Positions 11,204-22,209 of a stretch of DNA of 64,000 nucleotides are shown piece after piece. The stretch covers positions 620,001-684,000 of the forward strand of contig NC_016488.1 of the NCBI RefSeq assembly GCF_000227115.2, read 5' to 3'. Every line of letters begins with the position of its first letter. Positions within the stretch are counted from its first letter, which is position 1. This DNA is from Naumovozyma dairenensis CBS 421 (lineage: Eukaryota > Ascomycota > Saccharomycetes > Saccharomycetales > Saccharomycetaceae). The translations under genes were made by a program, and so were the position numbers. The notes under the pieces are model-generated. The model was not told the origin of the DNA. It did not search any database and saw only the letters and a list, made by a program, of their open reading frames with translations.

Positions 11204-11659
11204 TCAATTGGCATCAGCATTAGAGACGATATAATCAATAGTTTCACCAACTGATTTCAACTCATCAGCAACTTTATCAGGGATTTCAATATCGAATTCT
11301 TCTTCCACGGCAACCAACAATTCCACAGTATCTAAAGAGTCTAAACCTAAATCCTTATGGAACAAAGTATCGGCGTTCACATCCGTGGTACCAGCAACAG
11401 TAGGATTAGTACTACCCTTACTGAATGCCTTGATGACATCAACGACCCTACGTGTGACTTCATCTTTATTTAGTTTTGGAGCAGCGGTATCTGCAGAATA
11501 GAAACGCATAGAGACGGCCATTGGTCTCATTATAGATTGAGTATTACTATTCATAGCCATTATGAATCGACGACTTACCAAAGTAGAGGCAGCTCTTGTC
11601 CTAGCCTTTGTCATTATGACATTAGATCTTGAAGCGGTACAGAAGATAGTTCTTAGCAT
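11204..11659 (-). CDS. ACP1: Mitochondrial acyl carrier protein Acp1
   Basis: Acp1 is the mitochondrial acyl carrier of the type II fatty-acid synthesis pathway. It supports lipoate production and also binds LYR proteins and the Fe-S assembly machinery. Only one ATG (Met at 11659) fits; the frame extends 12 codons upstream without an ATG. The product has 151 residues: a Ser/Arg-rich mitochondrial presequence of about 55 residues, then the carrier domain. The phosphopantetheine attachment Ser108 lies in the classic [18 protein letters not shown] helix, and the end ([21 protein letters not shown]) is nearly identical to the yeast protein. S. cerevisiae Acp1 is about 125 aa; the extra length is in the presequence. 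It belongs to the YKL192C lineage. Confidence 0.97.
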   Translation of the reverse strand: MLRTIFCTASRSNVIMTKARTRAASTLVSRRFIMAMNSNTQSIMRPMAVSMRFYSADTAAPKLNKDEVTRRVVDVIKAFSKGSTNPTVAGTTDVNADTLFHKDLGLDSLDTVELLVAVEEEFDIEIPDKVADELKSVGETIDYIVSNADAN

Positions 11660-11885
11660 TTTTTCTCTTGATTTTTTCCTGATTGTAAGATACACAGAGA
11701 TATAAGATTTGAGTACCGATAAATTTTAGTTTAATATCTTGACGAACCAGGTGGGATAGTTGTATATATTGAGGAACTTGTACTAATCAATCTCTCTAAA
11801 TATATTAAAGGATTACTATCTCTCTATCAGTAGTTTTCAATTGCCTCTGACAAATCAATTGATCATTTTTAAAGTGTGGCGGCAC

Positions 11886-11892
11886 CGGGTAA
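11886..11892 (-). promoter_or_regulatory. Reb1 site upstream of ACP1
   Basis: CGGGTAA, the reverse complement of the Reb1 core TTACCCG, lies about 230 bp upstream of the ACP1 start. Reb1 is a general regulatory factor that clears nucleosomes and can block Pol II, so it could define the ACP1 promoter or stop transcription reading out of DCK1. The match is exact; the function is inferred. Confidence 0.5.
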
Positions 11893-12020
11893 CACACCGT
11901 CTGACACTGACGCAAAATAAAACGATAATGAGTCCTTTTACCATCGTGAAATGGTTCTTCTACCATGATGATGATAAAAAAACGTGGGAAAAGGAAGTAA
12001 GGTAGGTTGTTCCGTGAGCC

Positions 12021-12058
12021 TATATTATATTATATTATATTATATTATATTATATTAT
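12021..12058. repeat. (ATATT)n pentanucleotide microsatellite
   Basis: About seven ATATT units just beyond the 3' end of DCK1. The AT-rich tract may serve as a polyadenylation efficiency region for DCK1. Confidence 0.85.
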
Positions 12059-12111
12059 TTTTATCCTTATTTTATTATATATCCGAAAGTCCTTGTAGAT
12101 CATCATCATCA

Positions 12112-15100
12112 TCATCCCAGATGCGGATGGTAATGTGTATTCATGTCTGTTCCAAGGTTAGAAGATTGCCACGATGATAAAGTGCTCATTCCTTGAGATT
12201 GAGAAACGTTACTAGCAACGTTCAAATTCGAATTGCCCAAACTATGGCTGGATGATCTCGAAGTTTTAGAAAGATAAGTGCTCAAAATGTTACTATTTTG
12301 ACTTAATGAATCCATAGAATTGATAGAAGGCTCAGGGAAGGTGCCCGTGTTATTACTAGAAGAATCCCAACTGGAGAAGACCTGCTTCTTCATTAAACTT
12401 CTCTCCGAGCTACGTCTCGATAAAGTTCTTGTCAACATTTCTAATGTCATATTGTTCACTTTAATATGATTCCTTTCCACTTCTTCTTTGAAATTTTGTT
12501 CAAATAACTCCACCAACACACTATGAGAATTCTTATATTGATTACATGGGAGTAAGTGTAAATGTAAAACCAAACATCTACTTAGAGAAATGGCTAATTC
12601 ATCAAATGCCATAGTCAATTTATTTACCTCTTGTTGAGAATAGTTAGAAACCACTGGAGGTTTTAAAAATTCTTTATATTGAGCAATCCCTCCATTAATA
12701 GGAGCAGAAATGGTACCCATAAGGTTCCTCGATAACTCATTAAATAATTCAGATGAATCCATCATCTCTTTGATCGTTTTATAGCACATGTTTTCAAGAC
12801 CATTTAATTCTTGTATTTTCATTTGTAATGACCTCATCGCATTCTCTAACGGCGATAACTTCTTCTTTTCTAAATGTCTAATTTCTGATCGGTTCATTAA
12901 AGTGGGGAAAGTAGATATGGTCTCGTATGTATATTCGACAACCCATAAATCAGTGACACTTGTGGATCCAGGTAATCTTCTTGAATTGATAAATGTATTC
13001 AAATCTCTATTCTCAATATACATTCTAATCTTATTGTTAAGTCCATTTTTATTACTGTTCGTGTATTCTTCGGAAATGGCTAATTTCGGTTCCGCAATAT
13101 TCACATGAATATATTTACCCATTGGTGGGTTTAACAATAATTGATCTGCTTCCTCTTGAGTTTGCACAATTGTAGATCCATGATAAATTTTTAAAAGTCG
13201 ACTATGCATAGATGTGATATGTTCAAATGGTAAACCTTCAAAAATAAATCGTTTATTTCTTAAAGAGTTTGGAAACCCATATCCTAAGAAAGATACTTTG
13301 AAAAAAGTTGGAACCAATCTATCAATCAATTGTAAATCTGTATAGATTGTCGCGATTTGATCATGAACAAATGCTAACCCATTCAAATCATAATTGATTT
13401 CATCATACGCTTTAATTAAATCCTTATAAACGGATAATGCCTTCTCTAGTTTCAACCCTTTGGAGAAATTTCTTGCAGCTTCTTTGTATAAATATTCTTT
13501 CCTTTCAAATGACGATTGTTCTGGCATAGGAGGATATTTGGAGGCTTCTAAAAAGTCGTTAGGTTCCCAAAGATATGTACTTGCCAATAATTCCAGACAT
13601 AACCCAGCTTGAACGTAATCCTTTTTCATGACAAAATGAATATACAAATCATTAATCATCTTATGGAAAAGTTCAGGTCTGTTAGCATCTAACAAATAGC
13701 CAAAGATTTCAATATGACGGGCAGTTCTATCGTCATCAAATTCTTGTTGGGATGGAATCTTATACATTTCACTTATAATATGTAAGAAACCAAGCATTTC
13801 CTTTAAGAAATTTAACACGAATGGATAGATTTTATTATTTGTTGGAACATGGATCGTATAAAACAAACATGAAATAAATCGATTCAGTTCATAATCATCA
13901 ACAAATAACTTCCCTATTTGATAAGCATTGTATAATTCTGGAATAAATAAGTTTAAAACAGGTTGAAATGATTCATATTCTAACCAGAAATTGATTGCTA
14001 CACTCCAAATTATTTTGCAACTTATCTTTGTCGTAACTATATGTCGATGGAATGCGAAAATGAAAATATCTCTCAATATATTGGGATAATCAGTAACTAA
14101 TGATCTTTGATAGGAACTTATTTTGGATATACCATACAATTTAGAAACATCGATATTGTCATCCGTACAACCTAATGCATCCCAACAGGTGTTGAGTAAT
14201 TCAGCAGATAAGTTCTTCAAGTTCCCGGTCAGTAAATAAGAGGCCTTTCTTGGTATAATAGCTAGTTTGATCCAAGTTAAGACTTTATGGTTTGATATCA
14301 TTAATAGGCACTTAAAATATTCTGCCCAGATCGACATGTTTATTTCAATCGATTCACCACCTTCTTTTTTTTGCGATTCTGCAATGGTAATAGGACTATT
14401 ATGTTTGATCATGAAATCTTGACATAGCATCAACATATGTAATGAAGATCTTGCAAATAATGCGGTAACACCTAACCATTTATCATTGGGGAAGAAATCA
14501 CCTTCAAATAGCACATTAATCGTTTGAATAATGATAGAGACGGTATCAATGGATACTTCCTTCAAATAAAACATAGTTTGAAATTGAGTATCATTTTGAC
14601 ATTCTTCAATAATCGAGCTGAAAGATGCTTCGGAACCATATAAAGTGGAGCTGATTTTACAAATTTCACATATAATAGTGGATAATTCTAAAAGCAGTTC
14701 AGAAACAATCTCATGGTTCACAATGGAATCGATAGGTAATTTGGGGAATGGGACCTGTGTTGGAAAAAGTCTTGTAAAGATTCTACTTGACTTGAAATTG
14801 TCTGCCTTCTTATAATCTTTCCAAGTCGATATAAATAATTGGCAGTACATTGGTAGTAATTTTATTATGTTTTTCAATACTCTTTCATTTTTAATATTTT
14901 CAATTAGTTTTATGGTCACACTATTCGCTAATCTAATAGAAATTTCCGCTAAATCTTCATCATTGTCCAATAAATACGGTTGTAATGGAAGTTCAAGACA
15001 CCTTGAAAGGAAGTCTGACTGTAACTGTGTCGTATGGGCCTCCTCCGTAAAAAGGAAGGAGTTGATTTTATCATTATCTAAAATTCTCCTCAATAATAGA

Positions 15101-18100
15101 AATTTGGTTGTTAAATATTCTTTATCATTCATAGTTATTTTCTTTGTTGCAAAACTCAGTTCATTTTCCTTCTCCTGGCAACTATTAAATAAATCTTCAG
15201 TAAATTTGATCAATTCTTCTGCTGTATAATATGTATCTAGGGTATTCAGCCATATATCGTAAGCTTTTAGGAAAGATATTTGATGAATAAAATCCGATTC
15301 TTCAGTTGATTTCAACATATCACAAATAGTAGTAAAAAAGTCCTCGAATGCAGTTTTCCACTGTGGTTCAATACCATTGGATGAAATGACAGAAATTAAT
15401 AAAAGATGCGTTGATACTTGATTATATTCATCATCGCGCGAATGTAATAATTCCTTATCTTGTTTAACTAATTTGGTCAGATGATTTAATATTTTTGGAC
15501 CTAATTTAGGTAAAGAATTGTCATTTCGTACATTCCCCATTTTCACAAATTCGTTAAATTTAACTTTGCAAATTTCGTTAGATACTAACGTAATATCGAT
15601 AAATTGAACGTATGATAGGAACATTTTGTCAATAAACTCGGAGTTAATATTATCTTCAGTGCTAGTAATAAACAATAATTCTAAATAGATTGGTAATATT
15701 ATATCAAAATGAACAGCCAATTCATCTATGCTAACTTTGTTTAATTTTTGAACAACTGTCAAAACATTCTTATTGAAATTTGGTTCGGATGAATCATGAT
15801 TAGATATTATATTCATGAACTCCTTAACGGTTGGATCAAGACTATATTTAACTCCTTCATATTTGGTTTTCAAATCTAAGTGAATTAGTGGTTTTCCAAG
15901 CGATGAAGTCAGTTCAAAAGTAGTATTTTTACCATATTCCACTATATTATTATCCTTTTTTATATATATATTTGATTTCGCCATCAAATAACCATTCAAA
16001 TAAACCAATAATCTCAAAGTTTCGTCTTTGGACATTGATTCGAGGCCATGAATTAGGATTGTTTCGCCTATAGTCTCAGATGGATGAACTGAAACGAATT
16101 CCCATGATTTAAGTAAATTACCGTATGAATGTTTACTAAATTTAACATTCTCATTCCTGCTCGATATATGAACTGATATATTTTTGATATTGGTTTTTTT
16201 ATTTTCTAAACCGACTAAGGATACTTTTCCCAAAGTCAAAGATATTTTTTCGATAGGCCTAAAGATATTATCATAAAATTTTGTAGATATTGTTTTAATG
16301 GCACTCTGCATTGGAGCACTCTGGTTGTTCGGTAGGAAAGGTACGCTGGAGGCATCTTCTAATTTGTTAATATAGGTTTTATCTTCTTCAGATATGTGGT
16401 CAGCCAAGAATTCCTTTACAGTCACCGAAATTGAAATGGCTCTAGGATTAACTACAATATCAGTTGGAGAATCATGCAATATTTGGTCAATAATGCCACC
16501 CCATCCTAAATTCGTTGACTTAACACGAGGGGTCTTAGATGAGAAGGATGACGATTCCGAATATCTTGTTCCGAATAACCGAATATTAAAATTTCTTGAC
16601 GATTTTGATGATGTTATTGTCCTTCGATTTTCGAATACAGCAGATATATCAGCAACACCAGCAGCGATACCAAACTTAACTTGCGAAATCGTATCTTCTG
16701 TTTCTGACTTAAATGGTACGAACGGTGGCTTGAAATTGATGTTTTGTTTGTCTCTTGGTATTATTGGTACTGTTTCAGTTAATATTATCGCAATATAAAT
16801 TTTTTCTCTTTCAACTAAAGAAGTGGAAATATTTTTGAAAAGGACAGCTGAAATATTGTCCAAAGACAAAATATTCTCGGAATTTATATCTACAATAAAT
16901 GATTCGGTTAATATTTCATTTTTTGTTCTCAAATGGACGTAAGCTACCATGTTTTCGAATTTTGGATTGGGCATTGATGGATCACTTGTGACATCATTAA
17001 AATCTACTAGGATATGGGATTGAGTTTCACGAAATAATTTATTCGGTTGTATAGTACTTTGTAAGATATTGAATGATGAAACAGGAAAAGTATTTGTTAA
17101 CCCACTAAGCATAGTACTTAGAACTAGCGTTTGACAATCTGAACTTTCATAATCTAGTAATTCACCTGTATTTATATCACGAGCAAAAATTGCCTCAAAA
17201 GCATAAGGATCTTGATCGATATTTGTTGGCGCTACACTTGCTAATGATCTGATGTTCGGTACAGTACTTCCAGTTTCATTGTAAAATTTGTCTGATTTCC
17301 CCTTGGATGCTATATATTTTGCAATACGACCCAGTAGGCAACTTGCTGTTCTAATAATTTTAATCCTTTCTGACGCTGTGATTAGGGAATATTGTAACCT
17401 CAGCCTAATATTATCTAATTCATAGTATAAATCTTTTAAATTTTCATAGATTTTGAATTCTCCTGCAGAATACATTGCATAGATATGTGAAGATAATAAT
17501 GATAGTACGGGCCCAATTTCTTCAATAAATGGTCTTTTCTGATACCTAAAAAATGGGAAACCAGGTCTTGACGGCTTTCTTGATCCATTTGACGGTGAAG
17601 ATGATTTCGATGTAGATCTTGACAAATTCGTACCTGTCGTTGCGGAAGTTAATTCGGAAGATTTCACTTTGGATAAGCTTTCAAACAAGGAGGATGTGGT
17701 ACATTGGTCACTAATAACTGTATCGAAATCATGTAGTTCTGGTAATTTGAAAAATGGCATTTTTGTCACAATTGACGTTCTATTAATATTACAATACCTA
17801 GTTGGGAAAACGACGATTCTCGGTTTTATATCGGGTAATTTGTCAACCAACGAAGACATTATAGCTATAAACTCGTCAGGCAATGGCCTTGAACATAAAT
17901 AAGCTCTACACCATTTTTGATCTGTGGTCTCTTCGAAGATATAAACTTCACCGCCAGGGTAAAGATTGGAATATTCTGCGTTATGATAAACCAATTCTGG
18001 ATATTTTTGTAATGGTAAAAAGGGTTTAATCATTATTCCATAGAATAACCTAGCAGTGGGTTGCCAGTACTTCTCGTTTGATGATGGGGATGACGACTCA

Positions 18101-18120
18101 TCCTTTTTAACTTCAGACAT
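12112..18120 (-). CDS. DCK1: DOCK-family Rho GTPase exchange factor Dck1
   Basis: This giant 2002-residue protein is the yeast DOCK180 relative (YLR422W, about 1932 aa), which with the ELMO-like Lmo1 acts on Rho5 in cell-wall and oxidative-stress signalling. The N-terminal quarter includes a low-complexity Ser/Arg segment near 150-185. A C2-like DHR1 region falls in the 450-760 range by comparison with the family. The central portion is armadillo-like helical sequence. The catalytic DHR2 domain lies at about 1480-1900 and includes PEQSSFERKEYLYKEAA, FLGYGFPNSLRNKRF and GKYIHVNIAEP. The C-terminus is a Ser/Asn-rich tail. The start is the first ATG. The neighbouring ATG17 matches S. cerevisiae, but RPN13, the expected neighbour on the other side, is 7.8 kb away. 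Confidence 0.95.
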   Translation of the reverse strand: MSEVKKDESSSPSSNEKYWQPTARLFYGIMIKPFLPLQKYPELVYHNAEYSNLYPGGEVYIFEETTDQKWCRAYLCSRPLPDEFIAIMSSLVDKLPDIKPRIVVFPTRYCNINRTSIVTKMPFFKLPELHDFDTVISDQCTTSSLFESLSKVKSSELTSATTGTNLSRSTSKSSSPSNGSRKPSRPGFPFFRYQKRPFIEEIGPVLSLLSSHIYAMYSAGEFKIYENLKDLYYELDNIRLRLQYSLITASERIKIIRTASCLLGRIAKYIASKGKSDKFYNETGSTVPNIRSLASVAPTNIDQDPYAFEAIFARDINTGELLDYESSDCQTLVLSTMLSGLTNTFPVSSFNILQSTIQPNKLFRETQSHILVDFNDVTSDPSMPNPKFENMVAYVHLRTKNEILTESFIVDINSENILSLDNISAVLFKNISTSLVEREKIYIAIILTETVPIIPRDKQNINFKPPFVPFKSETEDTISQVKFGIAAGVADISAVFENRRTITSSKSSRNFNIRLFGTRYSESSSFSSKTPRVKSTNLGWGGIIDQILHDSPTDIVVNPRAISISVTVKEFLADHISEEDKTYINKLEDASSVPFLPNNQSAPMQSAIKTISTKFYDNIFRPIEKISLTLGKVSLVGLENKKTNIKNISVHISSRNENVKFSKHSYGNLLKSWEFVSVHPSETIGETILIHGLESMSKDETLRLLVYLNGYLMAKSNIYIKKDNNIVEYGKNTTFELTSSLGKPLIHLDLKTKYEGVKYSLDPTVKEFMNIISNHDSSEPNFNKNVLTVVQKLNKVSIDELAVHFDIILPIYLELLFITSTEDNINSEFIDKMFLSYVQFIDITLVSNEICKVKFNEFVKMGNVRNDNSLPKLGPKILNHLTKLVKQDKELLHSRDDEYNQVSTHLLLISVISSNGIEPQWKTAFEDFFTTICDMLKSTEESDFIHQISFLKAYDIWLNTLDTYYTAEELIKFTEDLFNSCQEKENELSFATKKITMNDKEYLTTKFLLLRRILDNDKINSFLFTEEAHTTQLQSDFLSRCLELPLQPYLLDNDEDLAEISIRLANSVTIKLIENIKNERVLKNIIKLLPMYCQLFISTWKDYKKADNFKSSRIFTRLFPTQVPFPKLPIDSIVNHEIVSELLLELSTIICEICKISSTLYGSEASFSSIIEECQNDTQFQTMFYLKEVSIDTVSIIIQTINVLFEGDFFPNDKWLGVTALFARSSLHMLMLCQDFMIKHNSPITIAESQKKEGGESIEINMSIWAEYFKCLLMISNHKVLTWIKLAIIPRKASYLLTGNLKNLSAELLNTCWDALGCTDDNIDVSKLYGISKISSYQRSLVTDYPNILRDIFIFAFHRHIVTTKISCKIIWSVAINFWLEYESFQPVLNLFIPELYNAYQIGKLFVDDYELNRFISCLFYTIHVPTNNKIYPFVLNFLKEMLGFLHIISEMYKIPSQQEFDDDRTARHIEIFGYLLDANRPELFHKMINDLYIHFVMKKDYVQAGLCLELLASTYLWEPNDFLEASKYPPMPEQSSFERKEYLYKEAARNFSKGLKLEKALSVYKDLIKAYDEINYDLNGLAFVHDQIATIYTDLQLIDRLVPTFFKVSFLGYGFPNSLRNKRFIFEGLPFEHITSMHSRLLKIYHGSTIVQTQEEADQLLLNPPMGKYIHVNIAEPKLAISEEYTNSNKNGLNNKIRMYIENRDLNTFINSRRLPGSTSVTDLWVVEYTYETISTFPTLMNRSEIRHLEKKKLSPLENAMRSLQMKIQELNGLENMCYKTIKEMMDSSELFNELSRNLMGTISAPINGGIAQYKEFLKPPVVSNYSQQEVNKLTMAFDELAISLSRCLVLHLHLLPCNQYKNSHSVLVELFEQNFKEEVERNHIKVNNMTLEMLTRTLSRRSSERSLMKKQVFSSWDSSSNNTGTFPEPSINSMDSLSQNSNILSTYLSKTSRSSSHSLGNSNLNVASNVSQSQGMSTLSSWQSSNLGTDMNTHYHPHLG

Positions 18121-19011
18121 ATTGTGTAGACTTCCTTTTTATTCCAGTACGGATCAATTGCAAGGGAAAGCAGCAATTCGATCGACGAAGCTAGATGCGA
18201 CTATTGAAGGTTCAATGATATAGGAACTATAATAAATACTATATGTATCGCCCAACCTTCCTGGAGCGTATTCAAGGAAACAGTTTTTATATTAACAATA
18301 TGTGCCAAGATCGTAATCTTTTCCATTTGAAGATTTCTATGTTGATTTTTCAAAGTTCATTATTTTTCACTCAACTAAGAAAACACGCATAGTGATGGAT
18401 CTCCTAATAAGGAACAGTACAGACAAACAGACAGACAGATACAACGTTGAATTCTATGTAAAAATAATGATGACAGTCATGGAATATGGTCCAGCATAAG
18501 ATATAAAAACATTTATATAAAGATTGGAGGGTATCCTATAGTCATGGCCCATAGAAGACATAAAGAGATATAAATACGTAGAAGTATAAAAAATTCCCGT
18601 AAAAAAGCTAATTGATAAACAAATCTTGTTGGACAATATAATCTGTTAGCAATATAGCAACAACTTATTATTTTAAACAAATTTGTAACTACAACCTTAT
18701 CACTCTTTCCGACTTTATTACTACCATAAAGTCCAAGTTTGGGGGTTCGGGGTTTATGGGACATCGGTTTAATAAACAAAAAGGGTCTTTTTCGGGAAAA
18801 GATACAGGCAGGAGCACCTATTATTACTAATTTAATAAGTTTAGCTTGAATTGATTGCATTAGGACCTTCTATTTAAAGTATTTACTTGTAAAAAACTGT
18901 ATTCAATAATTTTTCAAAATTTGTTTATTTTTCAGTTAGGAAACAAAAAATTTTTTGTCAAGAAGTGAGTTGAAGTAGTAAAACGTCAAAAATTTGAAAC
19001 GTAAACAAACT

Positions 19012-19369
19012 GTTAGCTGTAATTTACTTCTTATTGATAGTTTAGGGTTATCTATTAATACGTCCAGGTAGAGTATATATAAGTCTAGTATTATAGGTTC
19101 GGTTATATAATAGGCAGCCAGGTTAATAATGTGATGAGGTGAATACCTAAAGGGTTCTAAGATTGGTAACGCTGTCCGAGGTTGCTTCAATTGCAGAGCT
19201 ACCATTAATAGTTCTTGAAAAAATCGTCAAGCTTGGCATCACCTACGTGGATAATACACCTTATTATCACTGTCATTTTACTTGATCACCGCACAACTAG
19301 TATTAAGCTTCTACTATCCCATCTTTTAGTCTATAAACTAAAGTATGGTTTTGAGCAACTAAATCCACA
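19012..19369. mobile_element. Solo LTR, TGTTAG family, older copy
   Basis: Clearly homologous to 59998-60283. Both start TGTTAG, share AATTTACTTCTT, then CCTAAAGG with CTAAGATTGGTAACG, GTTCTTGA with ATCGTCAAGCTTGGC, ATCACCTACGTG with ATAATACAC, and end near GCAACTAAATC. This copy has about 50 bp extra in the first third and another short insertion, and no target-site duplication can be seen. It is therefore older or rearranged. The LTR identity is inferred from termini, length and the duplicated target of the sister copy. Confidence 0.75.
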
Positions 19370-21594
19370 GGACGTAAAAATTTTGGAGAATAATACTCTA
19401 AGAGCTCCTCATTGAAATATAAATATATGATGTTTAGCTACAGCAACACCAGCTGGACAGGTCTGCTTCTTCTTATTATACAAGCATTATCGGTCTTGTT
19501 TTTGGCATCATTATCGTTATCATTTTTCTCCATGATGTGAGCTAACCATGTCTTCTGTTACATATTGTACTCATCACTATAATGGGTTGTCTCTTTATTC
19601 TCTCTATCTCCCTATCAGGTGTAAACTTTCAAACATATTTGCTGGCATTAACGTCAGTAACAGTTCCGCTATGGAAGGTACTAATAATACTTTTACTTGA
19701 AATCTTCTAAATGGAAAACAGGAACCGCCAAGGCTAGTTGAGCAAGATCTTCATATGCCACATTTATAATAGAAAAAAATTAACAAACATTCAATGGCTT
19801 TAAAAGTTAGACAAGAATTGTATGGGTATACCAATATTGATGTCACAGTTAATAATTCTGTTACAACGTTACCTGGTAAAGTATAGGAGAACATTACATT
19901 TGGGTTTCCCTCCCTAATATTTCTTGTATTTAAAATATACAATATGCTTTTGGGTGTGTCGAAAATTCACTGTTGCCGGTCTTTTAGTGACACTTGCATA
20001 AAGATTTTTTGATTTAGCAGCTTCAGTTTTATGGGATTTTGATGGCAATACAAGTGTTACATTTATAATTAGATGGGGGTAACAGAGAAACTGTTTCCAT
20101 TATGTGAGATAGTTCCTAAGAGAACAGGAGGGGGGCTAAAAGGAGCCTATACCAAGAATGCAGTTCTCGAAAACATTCCACCAAAAACCTAGTTTCCGCA
20201 TTCTGCGTTGCGGGTGCTACGTATACTTCGTTATTTTTTTTAGTGATCATCAATTTATCATCCAGTAAAAACTCTGTCAATATCAAAAAGGTCCCTTGAT
20301 TTGTTAGAGACCCTGGAAACCTCAAGATTATCATAAACTGATCTACCTTATGGAATTTGCAGTTCTGCTGGCAAATTTTATCGGTCTATGCCCTCTTGAG
20401 GGTTTCGGCTTGACGGCAGTTACTTATAGTATTTATCTGATTGTAGCCCTTTTTTTAAGGTTGAATTGAAAGGATTAGATAATAATTTGCTAGCACCATT
20501 ATTACAATCCATTGTCAAGCAGGTATATTAGGCCAATTCTGTGTTAATGAATAATTGGAACTTTGAAAAGAGTTGTGTCAGTTTCAACAGTTGTTAAAAC
20601 TACATACAATCAGGATGACAGAAACTTTAGATCTCAAGAAGAAACTTTCTTCAACGTCTTCCCTAAATTCACAAGAATGGTTCTATATTGTTATGTGCCC
20701 TCATTGACATATAGGAAATAATATATTATGTATCTTCCATTAGATCGTATAACATTAACTGTTGTTGGATAATGATTGTTAAAGTTTGCTTAGATTGTTC
20801 GCTAGGTAAGAGTTTTGAATGGTTGGGCTTGGCTGCTAAATTGAAACGGATTAAATTGAGTCGCGAAGGTAAAAATGGTAACTAAAACATCTGTGCTGTT
20901 ACGTAGAAAACTTCTGCCGGGAACCTTTCTGATAAGTAAACGAGCTTCCCAAGGGAAATAGGAAAAGTCGCTTTCGTTTAACACACATAACGTTAGGTAG
21001 ACCGTCTGAGTAATCATTAGACGATCGGTTTCTGCATGAATTGGCCAGTATGGCCTGATCATGTAAGTAGAAGGCAACTTTAGTTGGACTCCATTGTTTC
21101 ATATAACCTTTACCTTAATAAATCTCTCGCTTTAAATAGTTACTTAAAACAGAAAATAGACTATAGGAAGCTACTGAGGTCATATATTGGAACAGATTTG
21201 GTCTATTAAGTTGCACAACCTTCTTGGACTAGGTAAGAGGCCCAAATTGTGTTAGGTACTAATTGGTGGGTGCAAACCTAAACTATATCTGACTACTGCA
21301 TATACCTACAATCTTAAATATATCTAGAAAATATTGTCGTAAAATAATTGTTTACGCACGTAGTAGAATGTGAGTACTACATGCGTTATAGTACGTAGTA
21401 TAAAGTTATTATAAATTATGCTTTATAATACGATCAAGGATCTGTTGATGCTAACCCAGTATACGACTTAAACACAGATACAATTATTAGAATAGGTAGT
21501 TATTCTGTGGAATACTTCCACCGGAAGCTCAACGTGCTCTTAAGTTAGTGTCGTACCCAAGCTATCTTTCCATTTCAGTTTATTTTCTATTACC

Positions 21595-21672
21595 ATTTTG
21601 TACTATGTTACGTCCTATGGATCATATAGTATTATTTTGTACTATGTTGCGTCGTATGGAGCATATGGTATT
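21595..21672. repeat. Two tandem 39-bp units upstream of the PAU-like gene
   Basis: Units at 21595-21633 and 21634-21672 share ATTTTGTACTATGTT, CGTC or CGTCG, TATGGA and CATAT, with few mismatches. They lie 175-250 bp upstream of the seripauperin-like start, where upstream activating sites would be expected. The second unit contains TCGTATGG, close to but not a match for the Upc2 sterol/anaerobic element TCGTATA. Confidence 0.8.
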
Positions 21673-21719
21673 GAAGGTAAGTTGTAATCAAATGACATTA
21701 TTTTCCATTTTTTGAAATG

Positions 21720-21727
21720 TATAAAAG
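21720..21727 (+). promoter_or_regulatory. TATA box of the PAU-like gene
   Basis: TATAAAAG lies 127 bp upstream of the ATG, in the normal range for a yeast TATA-containing, stress-regulated promoter. Confidence 0.55.
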
Positions 21728-21846
21728 GCTAGAAGATCTGAACAGAAATCTGCCCTTTAAAACAATTACTTCTATTCCACAAATATACTCAAAAAAAATA
21801 ACACCATACAACGTTTCAAACAACATCATCCCATTTAAAACCAACA

Positions 21847-22209
21847 ATGAACTTTAACTTATTAACTTTATTATCCGCTGTTACCTTTGGCTCCATTGCT
21901 CACGCTGCCGCTACCCCATCTGCTACTGAAATTGCTGAACTTAATGTTTTAATGAACGATGTCAGCTCTCACCTTACCGATTACATGGTTTTGGCATTGA
22001 CACCAGGTTCCAGTTTTTCATTAACTGACATGCCAGCCGGTATTTTGGATATCGGTTTAGCTTTGGCCACTGCAACTGACAAATCCTACACTACTTTGTA
22101 CTCTGAAGTTGATTTTGCTGGTGTTCAATCCATGATTACTAAATTACCATGGTATAGTACAAGATTGGAACCAGAAATCATCTCTGCAATTGTGGACGCT
22201 TCTAACTGA
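21847..22209 (+). CDS. Seripauperin-like secreted SRP1/TIP1-domain protein
   Basis: A 120-residue protein consisting of a signal peptide (about 1-20, ending SIAHAAA) and one complete SRP1/TIP1 domain. Key landmarks are ELNVLMNDVSSHLTDYM, MPAGILDIGLALATATD, SYTTLYSEVDFAGV and LPWYSTRLEP. Length and the lack of a Ser/Thr-rich tail or GPI signal are those of PAU (seripauperin) proteins. The domain itself, however, reads more like Tir1/Tip1 (DIG-ALA-ATD-SYTTLYSEVDFAGV). In S. cerevisiae these families are induced by cold and anaerobiosis and are mostly subtelomeric. The molecular function of seripauperins is not settled. It lies 1.4 kb from a broken TIR-type gene on the same strand, suggesting one local family. 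TIR versus PAU naming is left open. Confidence 0.9.
   Translation: MNFNLLTLLSAVTFGSIAHAAATPSATEIAELNVLMNDVSSHLTDYMVLALTPGSSFSLTDMPAGILDIGLALATATDKSYTTLYSEVDFAGVQSMITKLPWYSTRLEPEIISAIVDASN

Larger units (their letters stand above)
11660..12111. other. ACP1 upstream / DCK1 downstream intergenic region
   Basis: Tandem arrangement: it is the promoter of ACP1 and the 3' flank of DCK1, which both read leftward. It contains a Reb1 core (11886-11892) and a pentanucleotide ATATT array. No gene is seen. Confidence 0.6.
18121..21846. other. Accessory intergenic island, left part (decayed sequence)
   Basis: About 3.7 kb with no supportable gene, where S. cerevisiae has only the short DCK1-RPN13 spacer. 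It contains a solo LTR (19012-19369) and a 39-bp tandem duplication (21595-21672). Short open segments look like decayed coding sequence but do not join in one frame: one near 19791-19886 on the plus strand ends in VTVNNSVTTLPG, and one at 20116-20334 is on the minus strand. They are faintly reminiscent of cell-wall adhesins, but I cannot name a family. The rest is AT-rich. Confidence 0.5.

Noticed and set aside
18454..19205. Minus-strand open frames right of DCK1
   Set aside because: The frame across the LTR is not conserved in the second LTR copy, and the others are short AT-rich frames without motifs.
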